A stretch of 8,913 nucleotides of DNA from STD2-102 sp964414205 (GCA_964414205.1 CAYPVP010000059.1:1-8913), one strand, 5' to 3'; numbered from the stretch's first letter, positions 1-6,550 are shown. Notes: generated by a model not told the origin, from the sequence alone. Program-made: numbers and translations.

Positions 1-768
1 GAACTTTGTCCTGTTGGCTTGCTTCCTGCTGCTGTGCTCGGAGTTGACATTGTCGAACTTTTGCGTGGTGCAGAAGAAATGGACAAAAAATGCTCATCTG
101 AAAATTTGAATGAAAACCCTGCTTTGATGGCTGGATTGTTGCAATTTATGGCTATGCAAAACGGAAAAAATGTTTCAGTCATGATGCCATATGCTGACGG
201 TTTGAAATTTATTGCTGACTGGTATTGCCAACTTTGGGGCGAAAGCCTTGGCAAAGCAGTTGACCTTGATGGCAAAGTTGTCAACGTTGGACAAACTCCT
301 GTCAAATCTCTTGGAGTCACTGACCAACACTCACAAGTTCAACTTTATGCCGAAGGACCATTTGACAAAGTTGTCACTTTCATTGGAGTTGATTCCTATC
401 GTGGCGATGTTGTCATTCCAAACGGTGCTGAACAATTTCCTGATGTCAACTTCCTTTGTGGACACACAATGGGCGAACTCATCAACACAGAAAGAGTTGC
501 AACCGAATATGCTTTGACTCGCTCAAAACACATGAACAACACAATTATGTTGCCAATTCTCAATGAATTCTATTTGGGACAACTGCTCATGTTCTTCCAA
601 ATTCAAACAGCCTATTGTGGTTCAATGCTCAACATTGACACATTCAATCAACCTGGTGTTGAAGAAGGCAAAAATGCAACTTATGCAATGTTCAACAGAA
701 AGGGCTACGAAGCCAAAAAGGCTGAACTTGAAAGTGCTCCAAAGAAAAATTCAAAGTTTGTCATTTGA
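1..768 (+). CDS. pgi: Glucose-6-phosphate isomerase, C-terminal part (5' end outside window)
   Basis: This gene encodes the glycolytic and gluconeogenic enzyme that interconverts glucose-6-phosphate and fructose-6-phosphate in the cytoplasm. The frame is open from base 1 and gives 255 residues before TGA, roughly the C-terminal half of the enzyme, so the start lies upstream of the window. Visible landmarks, numbered from the first residue in the window, are WGESLGK (W79-K85, with E81), the DQHSQ segment carrying conserved H110, and a perfect match to the second glucose-6-phosphate isomerase signature at G207-K224 (core FNQPGVEEGK), which ends in the conserved lysine. The last residues are lysine-rich. 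A CTAG-rich repeat and an intrinsic terminator follow, so this gene is probably transcribed separately from yfbR. The family assignment is very secure. Confidence 0.96.
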   Translation, partial: ELCPVGLLPAAVLGVDIVELLRGAEEMDKKCSSENLNENPALMAGLLQFMAMQNGKNVSVMMPYADGLKFIADWYCQLWGESLGKAVDLDGKVVNVGQTPVKSLGVTDQHSQVQLYAEGPFDKVVTFIGVDSYRGDVVIPNGAEQFPDVNFLCGHTMGELINTERVATEYALTRSKHMNNTIMLPILNEFYLGQLLMFFQIQTAYCGSMLNIDTFNQPGVEEGKNATYAMFNRKGYEAKKAELESAPKKNSKFVI

Positions 769-799
769 ACAAATTTGGAAAGAGTTTGAAAAAACTATG

Positions 800-890
800 A
801 AAACCTAGGAACAGTTTTGAATAAACTAGAAAAAGTTTATAAACAAACTAGTAGAGAACTAGAAAATACTAGGAATAAACTAGGAACAAT
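800..890. repeat. Degenerate ~11-bp repeat with phased CTAG tetranucleotides
   Basis: Six CTAG tetranucleotides begin at 805, 826, 848, 859, 869 and 880. Their spacings are 21, 22, 11, 10 and 11 bp, which are multiples of one DNA helical turn. The flanking bases resemble each other (AACTAGGAAC, AACTAGAAAA, TACTAGGAAT), which suggests a decayed tandem array with a period near 11 bp. It lies between the pgi stop and the pgi terminator, so it would be transcribed as 3' UTR. Whether it has a function is unknown. Confidence 0.6.
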
Positions 891-925
891 CTTTGAACAA
901 ATAAAAAATAACAACATATTGAATG

Positions 926-955
926 AAAGGACAAGAAATTGTCCTTTTTGTTTTT
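926..955 (+). terminator. Intrinsic terminator of pgi
   Basis: A perfect 9-bp stem, AAAGGACAA (926-934) with TTGTCCTTT (939-947), closes a GAAA tetraloop. The T-rich tail TTGTTTTT (948-955) follows. There is no comparable T-tail on the minus strand, so it should work only in the + direction. It isolates pgi from the yfbR promoter about 60 bp downstream. Confidence 0.9.
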
Positions 956-1015
956 ATGGTGATTATGATTGGAATTTTGAAGTTTGCAAAAAATCATACA
1001 AATGTTTCAATTATA

Positions 1016-1044
1016 TTGAAAAAATATGATTTTTCATCTATAAT
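1016..1044 (+). promoter_or_regulatory. Vegetative sigma promoter of yfbR-ABC-ruvC
   Basis: TTGAAA (1016-1021) and TATAAT (1039-1044) are separated by 17 bp, close to the ideal vegetative promoter. The expected transcription start is near 1051, only about a dozen bases before the yfbR ATG. The ribosome binding site GAGGTG (1053-1058) would therefore sit almost at the 5' end of the message, leaving no room for a riboswitch or attenuator. Confidence 0.85.
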
Positions 1045-1062
1045 AAAATTTTGAGGTGATTT

Positions 1063-1638
1063 ATGCATAACTATTTTGCTTTGATTTCTAGAATGAAACT
1101 TATTGAACGTTGGAGTTTGATGCGTTCCACTCACAAAGAAACTTTGATGGAACATTCGGCTGATGTCGCAATTTTGGCACAAGCCTTGGCAAACATAAAA
1201 AACAAAATTTATGGTGGAAATGTCAATGTTGACAAGGTCGCAACCATTGCACTTTATCATGACACAAACGAAGTCATCACGGGCGATTTGCCAACTCCTG
1301 TCAAATATTTTAATGAGAAAATTACGGTTGCATATCACGAAATTGAAAACGAAATGCAACAGGGACTTTTGAATTTGTTGCCAAAAGAATTGCAAAATTG
1401 CTATGAACAAGCAATGAGTCCTGACACTTCAAGTGAGGAATACAAAATTGTCAAAATTGCAGACAAACTTGCTGCCTATTTGAAATGTATTGAAGAACAA
1501 GCCTCTGGCAATCATGAATTTGACAAAGCATCAAAAACCATTGAAAAATCATTGATTGAAACAAATTCAGAAGAATTGAAATATTTTCTTTCAAATTTTT
1601 TAAACGGCTATGGAAAGCCATTGGATGACTTGAATTGA
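1063..1638 (+). CDS. yfbR: 5'-deoxynucleotidase YfbR (HD domain)
   Basis: The product is a 191-residue HD-domain metal-dependent phosphohydrolase that in E. coli dephosphorylates deoxyribonucleoside 5'-monophosphates to deoxynucleosides, acting in dNMP turnover. The alignment with E. coli YfbR (199 aa, recalled) is nearly gapless. It keeps R16-W17 (substrate contacts), the metal ligands H31, H66-D67 and D134, E70 (the E. coli E72 equivalent) and D75 in the segment TGDLPTPVKYF, as well as the family string YLKCIEE. The ATG at 1063 has a good GAGGTG site 4 nt upstream. The gene has its own promoter and leads into the ABC-like gene after 2 nt. The product is presumably cytoplasmic. Substrate range here is inferred from the family. 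Confidence 0.93.
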   Translation: MHNYFALISRMKLIERWSLMRSTHKETLMEHSADVAILAQALANIKNKIYGGNVNVDKVATIALYHDTNEVITGDLPTPVKYFNEKITVAYHEIENEMQQGLLNLLPKELQNCYEQAMSPDTSSEEYKIVKIADKLAAYLKCIEEQASGNHEFDKASKTIEKSLIETNSEELKYFLSNFLNGYGKPLDDLN

Positions 1639-1640
1639 CT

Positions 1641-2702
1641 ATGAACATAGAATTGAAAAATGTAACAAAACAATATTATTATGGTCCAAAAGTTCTTGCT
1701 TGCGTAGATTTGAAAGTTGAAAGTGGAGAAATTGTGGCACTGGTTGGCAATAGAGGAGCAGGAAAAACAACACTTCTCAAAGTCATTGCAGGTGTGGAAA
1801 AACCATCGATTGGAAGAATTTTTTTTGATGGAGATGAAAAACCACTGAAAAATGATGATGTGCAAATGATTTTTGACGACCTGGCCATTTTTAAACGAAA
1901 AACCGTTTGGTACAACATTGCCTATCCGTTGATTGTGCGAGGAATTCCAAAACAAGAAATTCAACAAAAAGTCAAAGAAGTGGCAGAAAAGTTGGAAATG
2001 CAATCAATGTTGGATTTAAGAATTTCTGAACTGTTGCCGATTGACAAAAAGTTTATCGCTCTTGCAAGAGTGTTGATTCGAGATTGCAAAGTTTTGATTT
2101 GCGATGAAGTTTGTTCTGATTTGCCTTTGGAGGAGAGAACTTTTTTTTGGAACATCTTTTCAAAGTTTTTAGTTGAAAGTGGAAAAACTGTTGTTTTTTC
2201 AACCAATGATGTCAAAGAAGCCGTTTCAATCGCAAACAAAATTGTTGTTTTGAACGATGGAAAAATCAAACAAGTTGGCACAGTCAAAGAAATTTTGAAT
2301 TTGCCACAAAATGTTTGGGCAATCGAACAAATTGACAGCACTTTCAGTTTTGACAATGCACAAATTGTTGAAGAAAACTCTGAATTGAAGTTGAAAATTG
2401 ATGATGAAACAATAATCATTGAAAAATTGCGAAACAAAATTTTGTGTGATGACTATGTTGGAAAAAATGTTTTGTTTGGTTCAAAAAAAGACAACTTTGA
2501 AATTGGAGTTGGAAAACCAAAGAAAATTGAGAGATACATCGGCATTGAAAATGGCAATTTTTTGGCAATTTTGGAAAATGGTTGGAAAGTTGAAGTTGAA
2601 AACAAATTCGATGATGGCTTTTTGAAAGCATTGCCAAAAGTCAACAATTTGTTTCTGTTTGACAAAAAAAGTGAAAACAGCATAATGAAAGGTGAAGAAT
2701 GA
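1641..2702 (+). CDS. Degenerate ABC ATPase of MalK/UgpC type, function unknown
   Basis: The product is a 353-residue protein whose residues 1-222 align without gaps to MalK/UgpC-type importer ATPases over the key motifs, followed by a beta-rich TOBE-like C-terminal domain. Walker A (G36-N-R-G-A-G-K42-T43-T) and the Walker B pair D155-E156 are intact. The Q-loop glutamine is D79, the LSGGQ signature reads LLPID (131-135), the D-loop aspartate is P162, and the H-loop histidine is N189. In the TOBE region the usual YIGKEVILGIRPE block reads YVGKNVLFGSKKD (272-284). ATP binding looks possible, but a conventional homodimer would have no working signature motif. No permease or binding protein is present. 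ATG 1641 is chosen, although a TTG at 1635 overlapping the yfbR stop is possible. There is no strong ribosome binding site, so translation is probably coupled to yfbR. It overlaps ruvC by ATGA. The family call is secure; the function is not known. Confidence 0.85.
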   Translation: MNIELKNVTKQYYYGPKVLACVDLKVESGEIVALVGNRGAGKTTLLKVIAGVEKPSIGRIFFDGDEKPLKNDDVQMIFDDLAIFKRKTVWYNIAYPLIVRGIPKQEIQQKVKEVAEKLEMQSMLDLRISELLPIDKKFIALARVLIRDCKVLICDEVCSDLPLEERTFFWNIFSKFLVESGKTVVFSTNDVKEAVSIANKIVVLNDGKIKQVGTVKEILNLPQNVWAIEQIDSTFSFDNAQIVEENSELKLKIDDETIIIEKLRNKILCDDYVGKNVLFGSKKDNFEIGVGKPKKIERYIGIENGNFLAILENGWKVEVENKFDDGFLKALPKVNNLFLFDKKSENSIMKGEE

Positions 2703-3298
2703 GAATTTTGGGAATTGACCCAGGAATTGGAACAATGGGGTATGGTGTCATTGACCACGAAAAAAACAAATCAATTCCTGTTGATTTTGGAGTGGTTACA
2801 ACACCCAAAGAAAAGTCACTTTCTGAAAGATTGCTTGATTTGGAAAAATCACTTTTGTTGCTGATTGAAAAATATAAACCTGACCATATTGCCGTTGAAG
2901 AATTGTTTTTCACCAAAAACATAACAACAGGCATTGCTGTTGCAGAAGCACGAGGAGTGATTTTGCTTGTTGCTGTGAAATCAGTTGGAGAAAATGTTTT
3001 TGAATACACTCCAAATCAAATCAAACTTGCCATAACAGGGACAGGCTCGGCTGACAAAGGGCAAATGCAAACAATGGTTCAAATTTTGCTGAAACTCAAA
3101 ACAAAGCCAAGACCTGATGATGCAGCCGACGCATTGGCAGTTGCAATGTGCCACGCTCAAACAGGAAGATTGGCTGGGAACTTCAAAGTTTCAAGATTGT
3201 TTGAGGAGCAAAAGAAATTTGAATTGCAAGCAAAAGAAAAATTGAAAATTGAAGCAAAAAAGAAAAAAAGTTTAAAAACTAATTTGAAAACTAAGTAA
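2699..3298 (+). CDS. ruvC: Holliday junction resolvase RuvC
   Basis: RuvC is the endonuclease that cuts Holliday junctions symmetrically, working with RuvAB in recombinational repair. The 199-residue product has the RNase H-like fold markers: D7 in GIDPG, E67 in IAVEELFF, and D141 and D144 in DDAADALA, which together make the four-carboxylate metal site. The FFTKN segment of the family is also present. It is about 25 residues longer than E. coli RuvC (173 aa) because of a lysine-rich tail from about residue 168, with 12 lysines in the last 28 positions or so. The end of this tail is encoded by DNA that resembles the adjoining tandem repeat. The ATG overlaps the upstream stop as ATGA and has an AAAGGTGA site 7-10 nt upstream, so it is translationally coupled to the ABC-like gene. 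Unlike many relatives, it is separated from ruvA by a repeat array. Confidence 0.96.
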   Translation: MRILGIDPGIGTMGYGVIDHEKNKSIPVDFGVVTTPKEKSLSERLLDLEKSLLLLIEKYKPDHIAVEELFFTKNITTGIAVAEARGVILLVAVKSVGENVFEYTPNQIKLAITGTGSADKGQMQTMVQILLKLKTKPRPDDAADALAVAMCHAQTGRLAGNFKVSRLFEEQKKFELQAKEKLKIEAKKKKSLKTNLKTK

Positions 3299-3680
3299 CG
3301 AACTTAAAACAACGCAAAAGTTGAAAACAACAAAAAAGTTTAACAACGCAAGAATTTGTTCCAACGCATAAGTTGTTCCAACGAAAAACTTCTACCAACG
3401 CAAAAGTTGTGCCAACGCAAAAGTTGAAAACAACAAAAAAGTTTAACAACGCAAGAATTTGTTCCAANNNNNNNNNNNNNNNNNNNNNNNNNNNNNNNNN
3501 NNNNNNNNNNNNNNNNNNNNNNNNNNNNNNNNNNNNNNNNNNNNNNNNNNNNNNNNNNNNNNNNNNNATAAGTTGTTCCAACGAAAAACTTCTACCAACG
3601 CAAAAGTTGTGCCAACGCAAAAATTGAAAAAAACAAAAAAGTTTAACAATGCAAGAATTTGTTCCAACGCAAAACTTGAA
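3297..3680. repeat. Higher-order tandem repeat: 103-bp unit of six 17/18-bp sub-repeats
   Basis: A 103-bp unit starts at 3311 and repeats at 3414; the first 54 bases of both copies are identical before the sequence gap. After the gap the array resumes at 3568 in the same order and decays in a last partial copy from 3614. Each unit consists of six related sub-repeats: AACGCAAAAGTTGAAAA, CAACAAAAAAGTTTAAC, AACGCAAGAATTTGTTCC, AACGCATAAGTTGTTCC, AACGAAAAACTTCTACC and AACGCAAAAGTTGTGCC. Many contain the small dyad CAAC-N6-GTTG. The left edge reaches the ruvC stop codon and the right edge runs into the ruvA promoter. The unit length is not a multiple of three, so it is not a protein repeat. It fills most of the 485-bp ruvC-ruvA interval, and I see no gene or stable RNA in it. 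Confidence 0.93.
3468..3567. other. Assembly gap (100 N) inside the tandem repeat
   Basis: Exactly 100 N form a conventional scaffold placeholder and not a measured length. By repeat phase, the flanks would join with 3 missing bases plus any whole number of 103-bp units. The true copy number is therefore unknown. Confidence 0.97.
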
Positions 3681-3705
3681 ACAAAGAAAAAAATTAAACT
3701 ATAAT
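3676..3705 (+). promoter_or_regulatory. Vegetative sigma promoter of ruvAB
   Basis: TTGAAA (3676-3681) and TATAAT (3700-3705) are separated by 18 bp. The predicted start is near 3712, giving a leader of about 70 nt to the ruvA ATG. The -35 hexamer is part of the last degenerate sub-repeat, AACGCAAAACTTGAAA. With no terminator seen after ruvC, ruvAB could be read both from here and from the yfbR promoter. Confidence 0.78.
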
Positions 3706-3783
3706 AAATTTTATATAAACAAAGAAAAATTGAAATTCTCAACGAAAACGGAATTGTACAAAAAGAATTGAAAGGAAAAAATT

Positions 3784-4374
3784 ATGTATTCATACATCAA
3801 AGGCAAAGTCGCAATCATTTCAGATGGCTCAATCACTGTTGAAAACAACGGAATTGGCTATTTGTTTGCTGTGTCTGGAAACACTTTGGCAAAAGCAAAA
3901 TTCGGCGAAGAAATCACATTGTATTCCTATTTGCAAGTCAAGGAAGATTTGCTCGCTCTCTATGGCTTTGCAACAATGGAAGAAAAGCAATTTTTTGAAA
4001 AGTTGATTTCTATCAGTGGCATTGGCCCAAAACTGGCAATGCAAACGCTTTCTGGTCTTGATTTGAAAAGCCTTGCTGTTGCCATTGCAACAGGTGACAC
4101 AAAAACGCTTTCAACAATCAAAGGACTTGGCAAAAAAACAGCAGAAAGAATCGTGCTTGAATTGAGAGAAAAATTCAATTCGGAAATTGTCAACAAAGGT
4201 GATGTCATTCCATTTGAAAATGTTGTTGCTTCAAATTCTGACCTTGATGATGCAGTTTTTGCACTATGTTCGCTTGGCGTTTCAAAAACAGATGCCATGA
4301 CAATTGCAAGCAAAGCAATAAAAGAAGTTTCAGGGCTTGAAAACATCATTGCCTATTGCTTGAAAAAACTGTGA
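3784..4374 (+). CDS. ruvA: Holliday junction branch migration protein RuvA
   Basis: RuvA is the four-fold DNA-binding scaffold that holds the Holliday junction open and loads RuvB. The 196-residue product has the full three-domain layout. An OB-fold domain (about 1-63) carries the acidic pin E54-D55 in KEDLLALYGF. A middle domain has two helix-hairpin-helix motifs (S78-GIGPKLA and K113-GLGKKTA). A flexible linker (about 135-148) leads to the C-terminal RuvB-binding domain (about 149-196, DAVFALCSLG). The length is normal for the family (about 200 aa). ATG 3784 has an AAAGGA site 7 nt upstream. It is followed 10 nt later by ruvB. Confidence 0.97.
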   Translation: MYSYIKGKVAIISDGSITVENNGIGYLFAVSGNTLAKAKFGEEITLYSYLQVKEDLLALYGFATMEEKQFFEKLISISGIGPKLAMQTLSGLDLKSLAVAIATGDTKTLSTIKGLGKKTAERIVLELREKFNSEIVNKGDVIPFENVVASNSDLDDAVFALCSLGVSKTDAMTIASKAIKEVSGLENIIAYCLKKL

Positions 4375-4384
4375 GTGGTGAAAG

Positions 4385-5398
4385 ATGGAATTTAATGAAA
4401 ATGAAGAAATGAGAATTGTCAGCAGTCTTCAACAGCAAGAAGATGAAGCAGAAAACACTTTGCGACCAAAGACTCTTGACGAATATGTTGGACAAGACAA
4501 AATAAAGGCTAACCTTAATGTCTATATGACTGCTGCAAAAAAGCGTGGAAATGCTCTTGACCATGTTTTGCTCTATGGTCCTCCTGGACTTGGCAAAACC
4601 ACCCTTGCACACATCATATCGCAAGAAATGGGTTCGCAGTTGCACATCACGTCTGGACCTGCAATTGAAAAGGCTGCCGATTTGGCATCTTTGCTTTCAA
4701 ACCTTGAAAAGGGTGACATTTTGTTTATTGATGAAATTCATCGACTCAATCGAAACATTGAAGAAGTTTTGTATCCTGCAATGGAAGACTATGCCATTGA
4801 CTTTATGTTTGGAAAAGGTCCGAGTGCAAGAAGTGTGAGATTGACATTGCCTGAATTCACTTTGATTGGTGCTACAACAAGAGCAGGCATGCTTTCAAAC
4901 CCTTTGAGAGACCGATTTGGTGTTTTGTTTCGTTTGGAAAACTATCAAACAAATGAACTCAAAAAAATTGTGTCAAGAAGTGCGAGAATTTTAAACATCG
5001 AAATTGAAGATGATGCTTCAAAAGAAATTGCAATGCGAAGCCGTGGAACACCACGAATTGCAAACCGATTGTTGAAAAGAGTCAGAGATTTTGCTGATTG
5101 CGATGAACTTGACAAAATTGACATTTCAATCACGCAAAAAGCACTTTCGTTGATGGAAGTTGATGAATTGGGGCTTGACCAAGTTGACCGAACAATTTTG
5201 GAAACAATGATTACAAAATTTGGTGGAGGCCCAGTTGGAATTGACACTTTGTCGGCAGCAACGGGAGAAGAATCTAGCACAATCGAAGACATTGTTGAGC
5301 CGTTTTTGTTGCAACTTGGGTTTGTTGAACGCACTCCTCGTGGAAGGGTGTGCTTGCCAAAAGCCTACAAGCATTTGAAAATCGATTTTGAAAATTGA
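4385..5398 (+). CDS. ruvB: Holliday junction branch migration helicase RuvB
   Basis: RuvB is the AAA+ hexameric motor that drives branch migration on RuvA-bound junctions. The 337-residue product matches RuvB along its length. It has Walker A GPPGLGKTT (65-73), Walker B DILFIDEIHRL (111-121, with D116-E117), the RuvB-specific PAMEDY and GKGPSARS segments (131-150), sensor 1 in GATTRAG (162-168), the arginine-finger region PLRDRFG (173-179), sensor 2 GTPR, and a C-terminal winged helix from about 258 to 330 (FGGGPVGIDTLSA, RTPRGR). ATG 4385 is used because a GGTGAAAG site precedes it. The in-frame ATG at 4409 would also leave all domains intact but has no good site. It is co-transcribed with ruvA. 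Confidence 0.97.
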   Translation: MEFNENEEMRIVSSLQQQEDEAENTLRPKTLDEYVGQDKIKANLNVYMTAAKKRGNALDHVLLYGPPGLGKTTLAHIISQEMGSQLHITSGPAIEKAADLASLLSNLEKGDILFIDEIHRLNRNIEEVLYPAMEDYAIDFMFGKGPSARSVRLTLPEFTLIGATTRAGMLSNPLRDRFGVLFRLENYQTNELKKIVSRSARILNIEIEDDASKEIAMRSRGTPRIANRLLKRVRDFADCDELDKIDISITQKALSLMEVDELGLDQVDRTILETMITKFGGGPVGIDTLSAATGEESSTIEDIVEPFLLQLGFVERTPRGRVCLPKAYKHLKIDFEN

Positions 5399-5410
5399 GA
5401 ACTCAAATCA

Positions 5411-5439
5411 TTGCACAATTCAAAAATTTGTGATATGTT
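5411..5439 (+). promoter_or_regulatory. Probable promoter of queA-tgt
   Basis: TTGCAC (5411-5416) and TATGTT (5434-5439) lie 17 bp apart. The -10 is preceded by TG plus one base (5431-5433), an extended -10 arrangement that can compensate for imperfect hexamers. It sits in the 74-bp interval between ruvB and queA, where no terminator is visible, so queA may also be read through from ruvAB. I see no preQ1 riboswitch here; the leader would be under 30 nt. Confidence 0.5.
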
Positions 5440-5472
5440 GACAAACGAGTTTTTGAAATGGAAGAAAAAAAT

Positions 5473-6495
5473 ATGAAGACATCTGATTTTTACTATAATT
5501 TGCCAGAAGAGTTGATTGCTCAACACCCAGCCGAACCAAGAGATAGTTCGAGACTTTTGGCATATGACAAAACAAATGATAAAATCACACATTGCCACTT
5601 TCACGATATTGAGAATTTTTTGAAAAAGGGTGATTTGCTTGTTCTAAACAACACACGAGTCATTCCTGCAAGAATGTTTGGAGAAAAAGAGGGTGGTGGA
5701 ACAAAATTTGAAATTTTGCTTTTGAAAAGACATTCAATTTCAAAGTGGGAAGCAATCATGCGACCTGCAAGACGAGCAAGAATTGGCACTAGAATCACAA
5801 TTTCAGATGAGTTGACTGCTGTTGTTGATGGCATTGGCGAAAATGGAATTCGATTTTTGAATTTTGAATATGAAGGCGTGTTTGAGCAAATTTTGGACAA
5901 AGTCGGAAATATGCCTTTGCCTCCATATATCACTGAAAAACTCGAAGACAAAGAAAGATATCAAACAGTTTATTCAAAGCATGAGGGAAGTGCTGCTGCT
6001 CCAACAGCAGGCTTGCATTTTACAAATGAACTGATTGAAAAATTGAAAGAAAAGGGTGTTGAATTTGCAACAGTCGATTTGAGCATTGGGCTTGGAACTT
6101 TCAGACCTGTCAAATGTGATGACATTTTAAAACACGAAATGCACACAGAAGAATTTGAAGTTGATGAAGAAAATGCTGAAAAAATCAACAAAGCCAAAAG
6201 AGAAGGTCGTCGTGTCATTGCTGTTGGAACAACATCTGTCAGAACAATGGAAAGCGTTGCTGATGAAAATGGTTTGCTGAAAGCACAAAAAGGAAGCACA
6301 AGCATTTTTATTTACCCTGGCTATAAGTTTAAGGTTGTTGACGCTCTCATAACAAATTTTCACTTGCCTGAATCAACTTTGATTATGCTTGTTTCTGCTT
6401 TGGTTGGCTATGACAAAACCATGGAGATTTACAACAAGGCTGTTGAAGAAAAGTATAGATTTTTCAGTTTTGGCGACAGTTGTTTCTTTTTTTGA
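5473..6495 (+). CDS. queA: S-adenosylmethionine:tRNA ribosyltransferase-isomerase QueA
   Basis: QueA transfers and isomerises the ribosyl group of S-adenosylmethionine onto preQ1-modified tRNA to form epoxyqueuosine, the step after Tgt. The 340-residue product matches Bacillus QueA (about 342 aa) end to end: LNNTRVIPARMFG near the N-terminus, SAAAPTAGLHFT (173-184), GLGTFRPV (206-213), VGTTSVRT (251-258), ITNFHLPE (293-300) and the terminal EEKYRFFSFGD. ATG 5473 (MKTSDFYYNL) is preferred because GGAAG lies 8 nt upstream and it fits the family start. The in-frame ATG at 5458 has a poor site. The last residues SCFFF are unusual and are encoded by a run of seven T that ends in the stop. A one-base shift there would read into a lysine-rich repeat tail. 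Confidence 0.95.
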   Translation: MKTSDFYYNLPEELIAQHPAEPRDSSRLLAYDKTNDKITHCHFHDIENFLKKGDLLVLNNTRVIPARMFGEKEGGGTKFEILLLKRHSISKWEAIMRPARRARIGTRITISDELTAVVDGIGENGIRFLNFEYEGVFEQILDKVGNMPLPPYITEKLEDKERYQTVYSKHEGSAAAPTAGLHFTNELIEKLKEKGVEFATVDLSIGLGTFRPVKCDDILKHEMHTEEFEVDEENAEKINKAKREGRRVIAVGTTSVRTMESVADENGLLKAQKGSTSIFIYPGYKFKVVDALITNFHLPESTLIMLVSALVGYDKTMEIYNKAVEEKYRFFSFGDSCFFF

Positions 6496-6500
6496 TGCTC

Positions 6501-6550
6501 AAACAAAAGAATTGAAAACAAAAGAATTGAAAACAAAAGAATTGAAAACA
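6501..6550. repeat. 15-bp tandem repeat between queA and tgt
   Basis: Three perfect copies of AAACAAAAGAATTGA occupy 6501-6545, followed by the first five bases of a fourth. Being five codons long, the unit encodes TKELK three times in the frame that is one base off from queA. That frame stays open to 6619. The rest of the queA-tgt interval (to 6631) is A-rich with no hairpin, so tgt is probably co-transcribed with queA. Confidence 0.92.

Noticed and set aside
817..1029. 70-residue frame after pgi starting with TTG
   Set aside because: It runs straight through the perfect intrinsic terminator at 926-955, has no ribosome binding site, and its N-terminal part is only the CTAG repeat read as codons.
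994..1410. Minus-strand frames over yfbR and other genes
   Set aside because: These are antisense shadows of well-supported + strand genes, with no recognisable product or ribosome binding site.
3297..3680. CRISPR array
   Set aside because: There are no unique spacers between repeats. Adjacent 17-bp sub-repeats follow each other directly and the whole 103-bp unit recurs, so this is a tandem repeat. No cas gene is present.
3291..3742. Open frames on both strands through the repeat array (translated repeats)
   Set aside because: The 103-bp unit is not a multiple of three, so each copy changes frame. The frames depend on the N run, and there is no ribosome binding site.
5399..5472. preQ1 riboswitch ahead of queA-tgt
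   Set aside because: The interval is too short and the C-rich and A-rich elements of a preQ1 aptamer are not visible. The expected leader is under 30 nt.
5458..5472. Earlier ATG for queA
   Set aside because: It adds five residues not expected in the family and has a poor ribosome binding site, while ATG 5473 has GGAAG at the proper distance.
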